Shown here: positions 1-5,957 of the stretch, in pieces
Numbering within the stretch: position 1 is the first letter of the stretch
How the letters are laid out: every line of letters starts with the position of its first letter
DNA from: JBEVEP01 sp040512755
GTDB taxonomy: Bacteria > Pseudomonadota > Alphaproteobacteria > Rhizobiales > Rhizobiaceae
DNA: 6,469 nucleotides
Assembly (NCBI GenBank): GCA_040512755.1
Contig: JBEVEP010000074.1
Location: 1 to 6,469 of the forward strand
Direction: 5' to 3'
Notes under the pieces: generated by a model
What the model was told of the DNA's origin: nothing
The model's input: only the letters and a program-made list of their open reading frames with translations
Databases searched by the model: none
Position numbers and translations under genes: made by a program

Positions 1-326
1 AGGGCGGCGGTGCCGGGCCGGTCGCGTGGCGGAAACGCGGCTGGAAATTTTCATCCGAGGCCCGGGCCCGCTTCGCGGCTCCCCCGCACCGGCAAAGGCC
101 ACCGCGGGGGCCCCGACGATCGGGCAAGACCACCGGCGGGGCGCGGGGAAGGCGCCATACATTTACTTTACGAGGCACTGACCCAGCGCCCCGCTTCCCG
201 ACTGCTCCCGACAGGGAGAGTTCTTTGACAACAGCCAGACGCGAAAGCGGGCGTGGCAACGGAGAAGCCTGCCGAGGCCGGCAATCACCACCTTTCTAGA
301 TTAACTGAAGCGCTGCTATCGCGCCT
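1..326. other. GC-rich intergenic region without a convincing gene
   Basis: I find no supportable gene here. The only long open frame on the plus strand (10-228) encodes a low-complexity string rich in Arg, Pro and Gly and has no ribosome site, as expected from chance in very GC-rich DNA. The first ~160 bases are visibly richer in G and C than the flanking genes. Small inverted repeats are present: 81-87 with 104-110 (7 bp, 16-base loop), 112-116 with 120-124 (5 bp), and 205-209 with 214-218 (5 bp, GACA loop). The last is followed by a mildly T-rich stretch and could be a weak terminator of a plus-strand gene lying before the window. A structured RNA cannot be excluded, but I recognise no family with confidence. 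Confidence 0.5.
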
Positions 327-483
327 CTCCTTCTCCCCCTTGTGGGAGAAGGTGGCCGAGCCGGAGCGCAGCGCAGGCGAGGTCGGATGAGGGGTGCTGG
401 ACGGAGCGCAGCGCGCCAAGCTGGAACACCCCACATCCGCCTTCGCTGCGCTCAGGCACCTTCTCCCACAGGGGGAGAAGGAG
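327..483. repeat. RIME-like rhizobial intergenic palindromic element
   Basis: This is a large imperfect inverted repeat. The left arm (327-396) pairs with the right arm (427-483) around a loop of about 30 bases. Each arm also holds its own hairpin: 329-337 pairs with 344-352, and 459-467 pairs with 473-481, both with the 9-base stem CCTTCTCCC/GGGAGAAGG. The arms share GGAGAAGGTG, GAGCGCAGCG and GGATG-GGGGTG blocks. The left arm carries extra bases, so the full fold has bulges. The block order (CCTTCTCCC, GGGAGAAGGTG, CGGATGAGGGG) matches what I know of RIME elements, non-coding dispersed palindromes of rhizobia. The element lies upstream of the DUF6152 gene, about 90 bases from its start. It could affect transcript ends or stability, but nothing here shows a function. 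The family name is from memory, not from a search. Confidence 0.75.
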
Positions 484-574
484 GAACCGCTTCATTGCCT
501 TGGGCTATCATTAAGCTTGTGACTTGACCGAACGGGGCACCGATATACCTTGGTGAGAGCGACAGGAGGATGCA

Positions 575-967
575 ATGAACCGTTCCAGCAGTAGCCTGTG
601 GCAACGCAGGACGGCGATCATAATTGTGGCGATCCTGGCGGCGGCGCCTGCCTTGGCTCATCATGGCTGGTCGTGGACCGACGAGGGTTTCTTCCAGCTC
701 AAGGGCATCATCACGGAAGTCTATATCGGCAACCCGCATGCCACGCTTGATGTGGACGCCGAGGGCGAAATCTGGCGCGTTGAGTTGGCGCCGCCTTCTC
801 GCACCATTGCCGCCGGCTTTACCGATCAGGTAGCGAAAAAGGGTGACGAGGTGACCGCCATCGGCAACCGCTCGAAGGATCACAATGAAAAGCGGATGAA
901 GGCTGTCCGCATTATCGTCAAGGGCAAAACGTACGACGTTTATCCCGACCGCGCGCCGACCAACTGA
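575..967 (+). CDS. DUF6152 family small exported protein
   Basis: This 130-residue protein is of unknown function and probably periplasmic. The start is well supported: AGGAGGA at 564-570 sits just before the ATG. Residues 1-28 look like a Sec signal peptide, with RR at 11-12, a hydrophobic core IIIVAILAAAP and an ALA site at 26-28, so the mature protein would begin HHGWSW. The mature part is about 100 residues, probably a small beta-rich domain. It shows DUF6152 hallmarks: the HHGW start, a GNPHA block, a tryptophan in EIWRVEL, a GNRS block, and a C-terminal YDVYPDR. Two histidines at a mature N terminus could bind a metal such as copper, but that is inference. The DUF6644-like gene starts 17 bases downstream, so the two are probably cotranscribed. 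I recognise the family from its sequence pattern; no reaction is known to me. Confidence 0.85.
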   Translation: MNRSSSSLWQRRTAIIIVAILAAAPALAHHGWSWTDEGFFQLKGIITEVYIGNPHATLDVDAEGEIWRVELAPPSRTIAAGFTDQVAKKGDEVTAIGNRSKDHNEKRMKAVRIIVKGKTYDVYPDRAPTN

Positions 968-984
968 ACAAGCCTTGGCTGGCG

Positions 985-1443
985 ATGGACGTGTTTTCCG
1001 CCCTCGAACATTCCTTCTTAGCCCGCGCCCTCAAAAGTTCGTTTTTCCTCTATCCGCTGGTCAACGCGCTGCACATCCTGTCGATCGGAGTGCTTTTGAC
1101 CAGCGTGATCCTGATGGACTTGCGCGTGCTTGGAGCCTTCGAGACCCTGCCGCGGGCACCGTTTGTCGCACTGCTCCGCCGTCTGGCGCTCACCGCTTTT
1201 TGCGTCGCCCTTCTGACGGGCTTCGCGATGTTCACGATCAGAGCGACCGAGTATGCCAGCATGCCGATCTTTCTTGCCAAGATGAGCCTTGTCGCCCTGG
1301 CAGCAGCGAATTTCGCGCTTTTCGTCACGCTTGAACGTCGAAAATTCGGGGCAGTGTCACCGGCCCTTCGCCTCTCCGCAGCAGCATCCGTTGGACTTTG
1401 GCTTGGGGTGCTCGTCTGCGGACGCTTTATCGGCTTCTTGTAG
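985..1443 (+). CDS. Four-helix membrane protein, DUF6644-like
   Basis: This is a 152-residue integral inner-membrane protein of unknown function. Four hydrophobic segments are visible at about residues 20-44, 65-86, 94-115 and 127-150. The first holds the pattern YP-x-VNALHILSIG-x-LL followed by LMDLRVLG, typical of the family I know as DUF6644 (close to DUF2214-type proteins). His30 lies inside this first helix and is a candidate ligand or functional residue; His9 is the only other histidine. The ATG at 985 lies 17 bases after the stop of the DUF6152 gene. It has no strong Shine-Dalgarno sequence, which suggests translational coupling within a two-gene operon. The gene is convergent with leuB; only 37 bases separate the two stops, and I see no clear terminator between them. 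The membrane topology is much more certain than the family name. Confidence 0.75.
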   Translation: MDVFSALEHSFLARALKSSFFLYPLVNALHILSIGVLLTSVILMDLRVLGAFETLPRAPFVALLRRLALTAFCVALLTGFAMFTIRATEYASMPIFLAKMSLVALAAANFALFVTLERRKFGAVSPALRLSAAASVGLWLGVLVCGRFIGFL

Positions 1444-1480
1444 CGTCTTTCGGGCCGCTCAGCATCTGGGACACTTCCGG

Positions 1481-2593
1481 TCAAGCCGAAAGCGCCAGGA
1501 ATTTCTCCACGATAGCGTCGCCCATTGCAACCGTTCCGATTTCCGTCTTGCCTTCGGACAAAATGTCCTTTGTGCGAAGTCCGTCATCAAGAACCGCCGC
1601 GATTGCAGCTTCCAGCCGGTGAGCCTCGGCCGTCATGTTGAAGGAGTAGCGCAGGCACATCGCAAATGATGCGATCATGGCGATCGGATTGGCGATTCCC
1701 TTGCTGGCAATATCGGGTGCGGAGCCATGGACAGGTTCGTAAAGCGCCTTGCGGCTGCCGGTCCTGGCATCGGGTGCACCAAGCGATGCCGATGGAAGCA
1801 TTCCAAGCGAGCCCGTGAGCATGGCAGCCACGTCGGAAAGCATGTCGCCGAACAGATTGTCGGTGACGATCACGTCGAACTGTTTGGGCCAGCGGACCAA
1901 CTGCATGCCACCGGCATCGGCCAACATGTGGTCGAGCTTGACATCGGCGTAGCGGGCCTTGTGGGTCTGCGTTACAACCTCGTGCCAAAGCACGCCGGAT
2001 TTCATGACGTTGCGCTTTTCCATCGACGTGACATGGTTTTTGCGCGTGCGCGCCAATTCGAAGGCAACCCCCGAAATCCGTTCGATCTCGAACGTGTCAT
2101 AGACCTGCGTGTCGATGCCGCGCTTCTGGCCGTTGCCGAGATCGATGATCTCCTTGGGCTCCCCGAAATAGACCCCGCCTGTCAATTCGCGGACGATCAA
2201 AATATCGAGCCCTTCGACCACTTCCCGCCGGAGCGAGGAGGAATCGGCAAGTGCCGGATAGCAGATCGCAGGTCTCAGATTGGCAAAAAGCTCCATGTCT
2301 TTCCGCAGACGAAGGAGCCCGGCTTCCGGGCGGACGTCGTATGGAACGCCGTCCCACTTCGGCCCACCCACCGCGCCGAACAGTACGGCATCGGCCGCAA
2401 GCGCCTTGCCCATGTCCGCTTCCGAAATGGCTTTGCCGTGAGCATCATAGGCAGAGCCGCCGACGAGACCTTCCTCGGTTTCGAACCCGGTTCCGAACTT
2501 GTCGTTCATCACTGTGACAAGCTTGCGTACTTCTGCCATCGCCTCTGGCCCGATGCCGTCGCCCGGAAGGAGGAGAAGCTTGCGCGTTGCCAT
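1481..2593 (-). CDS. leuB: 3-isopropylmalate dehydrogenase
   Basis: LeuB oxidatively decarboxylates (2R,3S)-3-isopropylmalate to 4-methyl-2-oxopentanoate with NAD+, the third step of leucine synthesis in the cytosol. The protein has 370 residues, full length for the family. It begins with LLLLPGDGIGPEAM (6-19). Substrate-binding arginines by family alignment are R97 and R107 (in NLRP) and R135 (in VRELTGG). Catalytic Y142 and K193 are present, and the metal-binding aspartates are D226, D250 and D254. The signature NLFGDMLSD lies at 246-254, and the NAD-binding loop GSAPDIASKGIANP at 290-303. The ATG at 2593 has AAGAGGT on the minus strand (2599-2605) at good spacing. The gene follows leuD and the Rid gene on the same strand; its 86-base leader after the Rid stop leaves room for a separate promoter or processing site. 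The gene is intact and all key residues are present. Confidence 0.97.
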   Translation of the reverse strand: MATRKLLLLPGDGIGPEAMAEVRKLVTVMNDKFGTGFETEEGLVGGSAYDAHGKAISEADMGKALAADAVLFGAVGGPKWDGVPYDVRPEAGLLRLRKDMELFANLRPAICYPALADSSSLRREVVEGLDILIVRELTGGVYFGEPKEIIDLGNGQKRGIDTQVYDTFEIERISGVAFELARTRKNHVTSMEKRNVMKSGVLWHEVVTQTHKARYADVKLDHMLADAGGMQLVRWPKQFDVIVTDNLFGDMLSDVAAMLTGSLGMLPSASLGAPDARTGSRKALYEPVHGSAPDIASKGIANPIAMIASFAMCLRYSFNMTAEAHRLEAAIAAVLDDGLRTKDILSEGKTEIGTVAMGDAIVEKFLALSA

Positions 2594-2679
2594 GGAAGAC
2601 CTCTTGGGATGCCTGTGAACCGGCGTCTAGCTAACGGCCCGGCCGCCGGCATGCAAGAGGGAGGGAACCTGATGATCTG

Positions 2680-3063
2680 TCACGAGCGGCGTCTTAGAGC
2701 CGTCACCTCTATCTCGATCTTCATTTCCGGCTTGTTCAAACCGCAGACAATCATGGTCGCCGCTGGCCTGATTTCCCCGAACGCCTCACCAAGGATCGGG
2801 AATACCTGATCCACATACGCGGCATCTGTAATGTAGTAGTGAGCGCGGACCACATCGGCCAGCGCGAACCCACCTTCATCAAGAGCGCGGGAGATCGTTG
2901 CCAGACAATTGCGCGTCTGCTGCTCGACGCTTTCAGGCATCATCATGGTGGCGTAGTCATAGCCAGTCGTGCCGGAAACGAAGCACCACTCACCATCAAC
3001 CACTGCTCGCGAATAGCCTGCGGTCTTCTCGAAAGGCGAGCCGGTAGAAATCAGCCTGCGCAA
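2680..3063 (-). CDS. Rid (YjgF/YER057c/UK114) family protein in the leu cluster, TTG start
   Basis: This is a 127-residue Rid-superfamily protein. RidA-type members form trimers and hydrolyse reactive enamine/imine intermediates such as 2-aminoacrylate, protecting PLP enzymes including branched-chain aminotransferase. The family pattern is clear: STGSPFE then GYSRAVV (16-22), FVSGTTGYD (28-36), a central helix with LDEGGFALADVV, and the end IRPAATMIV...KIEIEVTA. Y17, S30 and E119 match conserved positions. By my alignment, the active-site arginine of true RidA (Arg105 in the E. coli numbering) falls on an alanine (A101 or A102), so imine hydrolysis cannot be assumed. The start is TTG at 3061-3063: no ATG or GTG lies nearby in frame, and the family's N-terminal pattern begins right there. 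It begins 4 bases after the leuD stop with no clear ribosome site, which suggests translational coupling. The family is sure; the substrate is unknown. Confidence 0.9.
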   Translation of the reverse strand: MRRLISTGSPFEKTAGYSRAVVDGEWCFVSGTTGYDYATMMMPESVEQQTRNCLATISRALDEGGFALADVVRAHYYITDAAYVDQVFPILGEAFGEIRPAATMIVCGLNKPEMKIEIEVTALRRRS

Positions 3064-3067
3064 GACG

Positions 3068-3673
3068 TCACGCCCACGGCCTCACGTCGGCATTCTTCTT
3101 CTCGAAGCTGTCTATCGCGAGCGCCTTTTCCAAAGTGAGTCCGATATCGTCGAGACCGTTCAACAGACAGTGCCGCTTGAAATCGTCGAGGTCGAATTTG
3201 ATCATGCCGCCGTCTGGCCCGCGAATCTCCTTTGCCTCGAGATCGATGGAGATGGTCGCGTTCGCGCCGCGCTCGGCGTCATCCATCAGCTTATCGAGAT
3301 CTTCCGGACTGACGGTGATCGGCAGAATGCCGTTCTTGAAGCAGTTGTTATAGAAAATATCGGCAAAGCTGGTCGAGATCACGCAGCGAATGCCGAAATC
3401 GAGCAGCGCCCACGGCGCATGTTCGCGGGAGGAGCCGCAGCCAAAATTGTCGCCCGCAACGAGTATCTGAGCCTTGCGATACGCCGGCTTGTTGAGCACG
3501 AAATCGGCATTCTCTGTGCCGTCGTCCTTATAACGCATTTCGGCAAAGAGGCCGGAGCCAAGCCCCGTGCGCTTGATCGTCTTGAGATAGTCTTTCGGGA
3601 TAATCATGTCGGTGTCGACATTGACGATCGGCAGAGGAGCGGCAACGCCGGTGAGTTTCGTGAATTTATCCAT
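3068..3673 (-). CDS. leuD: 3-isopropylmalate dehydratase small subunit
   Basis: LeuD is the small (swivel-domain) subunit of isopropylmalate isomerase. With the iron-sulfur subunit LeuC it interconverts 2- and 3-isopropylmalate, the second step of leucine synthesis. LeuC is not in this window, and separate leuC and leuD loci are common in alphaproteobacteria. The protein has 201 residues, normal length. Visible motifs are NVDTDMIIPKDYL (18-30), the substrate-contact loop GDNFGCGSSREHAPWAL (74-90) and FADIFYNNCFKNGILPI (103-119). The ATG at 3673 is supported by the usual family start (MDKFTKLTG), though the bases before it match the Shine-Dalgarno sequence only weakly. An 88-base gap (3674-3761) separates it from the upstream oxidoreductase gene on the same strand and probably holds the leu promoter. 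It also contains a short palindrome (3701-3712). The Rid gene begins 4 bases downstream. Confidence 0.96.
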   Translation of the reverse strand: MDKFTKLTGVAAPLPIVNVDTDMIIPKDYLKTIKRTGLGSGLFAEMRYKDDGTENADFVLNKPAYRKAQILVAGDNFGCGSSREHAPWALLDFGIRCVISTSFADIFYNNCFKNGILPITVSPEDLDKLMDDAERGANATISIDLEAKEIRGPDGGMIKFDLDDFKRHCLLNGLDDIGLTLEKALAIDSFEKKNADVRPWA

Positions 3674-3761
3674 GGTCGGTACCCGTCACTATCCCGAAAA
3701 CGTGGCCCCACGCTTTACACAACGTTGCCGCACAAATCAAAGGCGCCAACGGGAGTTCTGA

Positions 3762-4931
3762 TCAGATCACGTTCAGTTCCCGGAATGGCCGGCCCTCGGC
3801 AATGCGTTCATAGCCGAAGGCGCTGCAGTCCACCGTCCGGTAGCCGCCATGAACCAATAGCTCGGCGATTGCCTTGCCCACCGCCGGCGCTTGCTGCAGA
3901 CCGTGGCCCGAAAACCCGTTTGCGAAGATGAAGTTCTGCACTTCCGGATGCGGCCCCACCACAGCATTCTGGTCAAGCGTGTTGTAATCGTAATGGCCGG
4001 CCCACGCACGGCCGGGCTTGATCGCCTCAAAGGCTGGGATGCGGAAGGCGAGGGTCGGCCAGATTACTTCCTCGAAAAGCGCCCAGTCCGGCTCGAAATC
4101 GGCAGGATCCGGGGCCTGCTCTCCTTCTTCGGATTCTGCACCGCCTGTGATGTACATAGCTCCCTCAGGCCGCACATAGACTCCCGACGGATCGACCACG
4201 AACGGCATGTCTTCGAAGCGCTCGCGCGCCTCGAAGACGAACACGCTGCGCTTGCGAGGCTCGACCGGGAGAACCACTCCCGCCATCGCCGCAACCTTCC
4301 CCGCTGCCGGCCCGGCGGCGTTGATGATCGTGCCGGCCTCCAGCGGCTCACCGTTGCCAAGACGCACGGCGATCACCCGGCTGCCGTCCCGGTCGATCCC
4401 GGTGACCTCGGCAGTGAGGAGATCGACATTGCGGGAGCGGAGCGCCTTGCGGAAGAGCGCCAGCATGGCATGCGCATCGAACCACCCCTCGCCGGAGCGA
4501 CCTAATGCGCCGGCAGCGACACCTTCAGTGGACAGCCAAGGGAAGCGCAGTTTGAGCGCGGCAGCATCCTCCAGGATAATATCCGCGCCTTCGGCCTCCT
4601 GGACTACATGGTTCTGCCTTAGAACCGGGAGGCCGTTCTGGCCGGCGAGGATCAGATAGCCCTTCTCGCGGAAAGCGATATCGGCGCCAGTTCCAAATTC
4701 CTGCTCCAGCCGCCGGAACAGCGCCAGCGTGAACTGCGACAGGCGGATGTTTTCGGGGATCGAGAATTGCTGGCGGATCTGGGCGCAGGAAAGGGTCGTC
4801 GCGGAGTGTGCAAATTGCGGATCCCGCTCGACAAGCGCGATGGAGCCTGAAAAACCTTCCTCGCGCAAATAGTAGGCCACGGAACTGCCGACGATCGCTC
4901 CGCCTATGATGATGACGTCATATCGCGCCAT
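3762..4931 (-). CDS. FAD-dependent oxidoreductase, DAO fold, FOXRED1-like
   Basis: This is a flavoprotein of the D-amino-acid oxidase/glycine oxidase/sarcosine oxidase fold, 389 residues from the chosen start. The FAD-binding N terminus is DVIIIGGAIVGSS (5-17), with Ala at the middle position of GxGxxG, a variant common in this family. The acid ending the second strand is E35, in LVERD. The pattern SATTLSCAQIRQQFSIPENIRLS (43-65) and the C-terminal block AGHYDYNTLDQNAVVGPHP...NGFSGHGLQQAPA (311-350) resemble FOXRED1-type proteins closely. The substrate is unknown; secondary or N-methylated amino acids are typical for the fold. I chose the ATG at 4931 because residue 1 then sits just before the Rossmann strand and GGGAG (4941-4945) precedes it by 9 bases. 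An in-frame ATG at 4949 and one at 5009 would add residues without family support. It is divergent from the CitE-like gene. Confidence 0.88.
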   Translation of the reverse strand: MARYDVIIIGGAIVGSSVAYYLREEGFSGSIALVERDPQFAHSATTLSCAQIRQQFSIPENIRLSQFTLALFRRLEQEFGTGADIAFREKGYLILAGQNGLPVLRQNHVVQEAEGADIILEDAAALKLRFPWLSTEGVAAGALGRSGEGWFDAHAMLALFRKALRSRNVDLLTAEVTGIDRDGSRVIAVRLGNGEPLEAGTIINAAGPAAGKVAAMAGVVLPVEPRKRSVFVFEARERFEDMPFVVDPSGVYVRPEGAMYITGGAESEEGEQAPDPADFEPDWALFEEVIWPTLAFRIPAFEAIKPGRAWAGHYDYNTLDQNAVVGPHPEVQNFIFANGFSGHGLQQAPAVGKAIAELLVHGGYRTVDCSAFGYERIAEGRPFRELNVI

Positions 4932-5018
4932 TCCCGTCCACTCCCGCATCTGTGGCGAAGGACTGCCGCCCACGCAGAAGCACTTGCACGGTCTGCCTTG
5001 GCAAGGCAAGAAGACCCT
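4932..5018. promoter_or_regulatory. Divergent intergenic control region with palindrome
   Basis: These 87 bases separate the starts of two divergent genes, the FAD oxidoreductase (minus) and the CitE-like lyase (plus), so the promoters of both probably lie here or overlap. An interrupted palindrome, TGCCTT-GGC-AAGGCA, lies at 4994-5008, directly before and partly within the plausible ribosome site AAGAAG (5008-5013) of the lyase gene. It could be an operator half-site pair for a regulator, or a small hairpin acting on translation. I could not identify -35/-10 boxes with confidence. The presence of promoters is inferred from gene orientation; the palindrome itself is directly visible. Confidence 0.45.
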
Positions 5019-5900
5019 ATGATGCCAGACAGAATTAGCCCGCGCCGTTCCGTCCTTTACGTGCCGGCTTCAAACGAGCGGGCGTTGGCAAAACTTCCGT
5101 CGCTTGCCTGCGACGCTGCCATCATCGACCTCGAGGACGCAGTTGCTGTCGCTGGCAAAAACGTGGCCCGCGAGAACCTTCGCAATCTTTTCGCCAAGCG
5201 CACTTCCCGACGCCGTGAGCTCGTGATCCGTATCAATCCGCTGTCCAGCGAAAACGGACCGGATGACCTTATGATGGCCATCGCCTGCGAGCCCGATGGG
5301 ATCCTTCTGCCAAAGGTTGCCACGCCACGCGACGTTCTGGAAACGGGCGACGTGCTCGATGAGAATGACGCCCCCGACAGGATCAGGCTTTGGGCCATGA
5401 TCGAAACGCCGCGTGCGCTGATAAACATTGGCGCCATAGCTGAACTTGGCCGCGATCCAGCGTCGAGACTCGACTGTCTGGTCGCTGGCACCAATGATCT
5501 GATCAAGGAAACCGGCATTCTGGCAACGCCTGACCGGCGCTATCTTGTACCGTGGCTGATGCAGCTCGTCCTTGCAGCCCGCGCCGGAGGATTGGATGTC
5601 GTCGATGGGGTGCACAACAACTTCCGCGATATTGCGGGCTGCTCTGCTGAATGCGCCGAGGGAGCCGCCATGGGCTTCGACGGCAAGACGCTCATTCATC
5701 CCAACCAGATCGAGTCAGCGAACAAGGCGTTTTCGCCTTCGGAGGAAGCGCTTCGGGATGCGCGGGCGATCGTGGCCGCTTTTGCCGTTCCGGAAAACGC
5801 GGGCAAGGGCGTGATAGCGATCGATGGGCGTATGGTGGAGCGCCTGCATCTTGAACAGTCCGAAAAACTGCTTGCGAAGGCTGCCTTGATCGGAAAATGA
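5019..5900 (+). CDS. CitE-like CoA ester lyase (HpcH/HpaI aldolase family)
   Basis: This is a TIM-barrel lyase of the HpcH/HpaI/CitE family, 293 residues from the ATG at 5019. Members cleave or form C-C bonds in CoA esters such as malyl-CoA, methylmalyl-CoA or citramalyl-CoA with Mg2+. Residues by family alignment are RRSVLYVPASN (13-24 region), DLED (37-40), R71 in IRINP, the metal ligand E129 in WAMIETPRA, and D160 in AGTNDL. GFDGKTLIHPNQI lies at 219-231. The C-terminal lid motif IDGRMVERLH carries Glu274 where citramalyl-CoA lyases have a catalytic Asp. AAGAAG (5008-5013) serves either ATG 5019 or the adjacent ATG 5022; a TTG at 4998 is less likely. There are no citD or citF genes beside it, so it is probably not citrate lyase. 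The exact substrate cannot be told; the shared control region suggests a functional link with the FAD oxidoreductase. Confidence 0.88.
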   Translation: MMPDRISPRRSVLYVPASNERALAKLPSLACDAAIIDLEDAVAVAGKNVARENLRNLFAKRTSRRRELVIRINPLSSENGPDDLMMAIACEPDGILLPKVATPRDVLETGDVLDENDAPDRIRLWAMIETPRALINIGAIAELGRDPASRLDCLVAGTNDLIKETGILATPDRRYLVPWLMQLVLAARAGGLDVVDGVHNNFRDIAGCSAECAEGAAMGFDGKTLIHPNQIESANKAFSPSEEALRDARAIVAAFAVPENAGKGVIAIDGRMVERLHLEQSEKLLAKAALIGK

Positions 5901-5957
5901 TCCGTTCAGACGATGTTTCCAAAGCGCAATTAAAATGATCGCGGTAATCAGGAAAGT

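Noticed and set aside
10..228. Plus-strand open frame of 72 codons in the left region
   Set aside because: Low-complexity Arg/Pro/Gly-rich product, no ribosome site and no family resemblance; long frames without stops are expected by chance in such GC-rich DNA.
262..296. Resemblance to the 3' end of 16S rRNA (GG-GAA-CCTGC, then TCACC-CCTTTCTA)
   Set aside because: Only a short stretch is similar, the anti-Shine-Dalgarno CCTCC is broken, and no other 16S conserved block (for example the region for the 1492R primer) precedes it. Most likely chance; a search of 1-330 against rRNA models would settle it.
524..549. TTGACC (524-529) and TATACC (544-549) as a promoter for the DUF6152 gene
   Set aside because: The spacer is only 14 bases, too short for a normal housekeeping promoter; no better pair was found, so the promoter is left unassigned.
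452..883. Minus-strand open frame antisense to the DUF6152 gene
   Set aside because: The plus-strand gene has a strong ribosome site, a signal peptide and a family pattern; the antisense product has none of these.
1444..1480. Two-way terminator between the DUF6644-like gene and leuB
   Set aside because: The 37-base gap has no convincing stem followed by a T-tract on either strand.
2594..2679. Attenuator or leader peptide before leuB
   Set aside because: The gap has GC-rich partial palindromes (around 2638-2650), but I see no leucine-rich short frame and no clean terminator/antiterminator pair.
1727..2809. Long plus-strand open frame (360 codons) across leuB
   Set aside because: It is antisense to leuB, which has every catalytic motif; the frame is a by-product of GC-rich third codon positions and its product resembles no family I know.
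3170..3931. Plus-strand open frame (253 codons) across leuD and the end of the oxidoreductase gene
   Set aside because: Antisense to two well-supported genes, crosses their intergenic gap, and has no ribosome site or recognisable domain.
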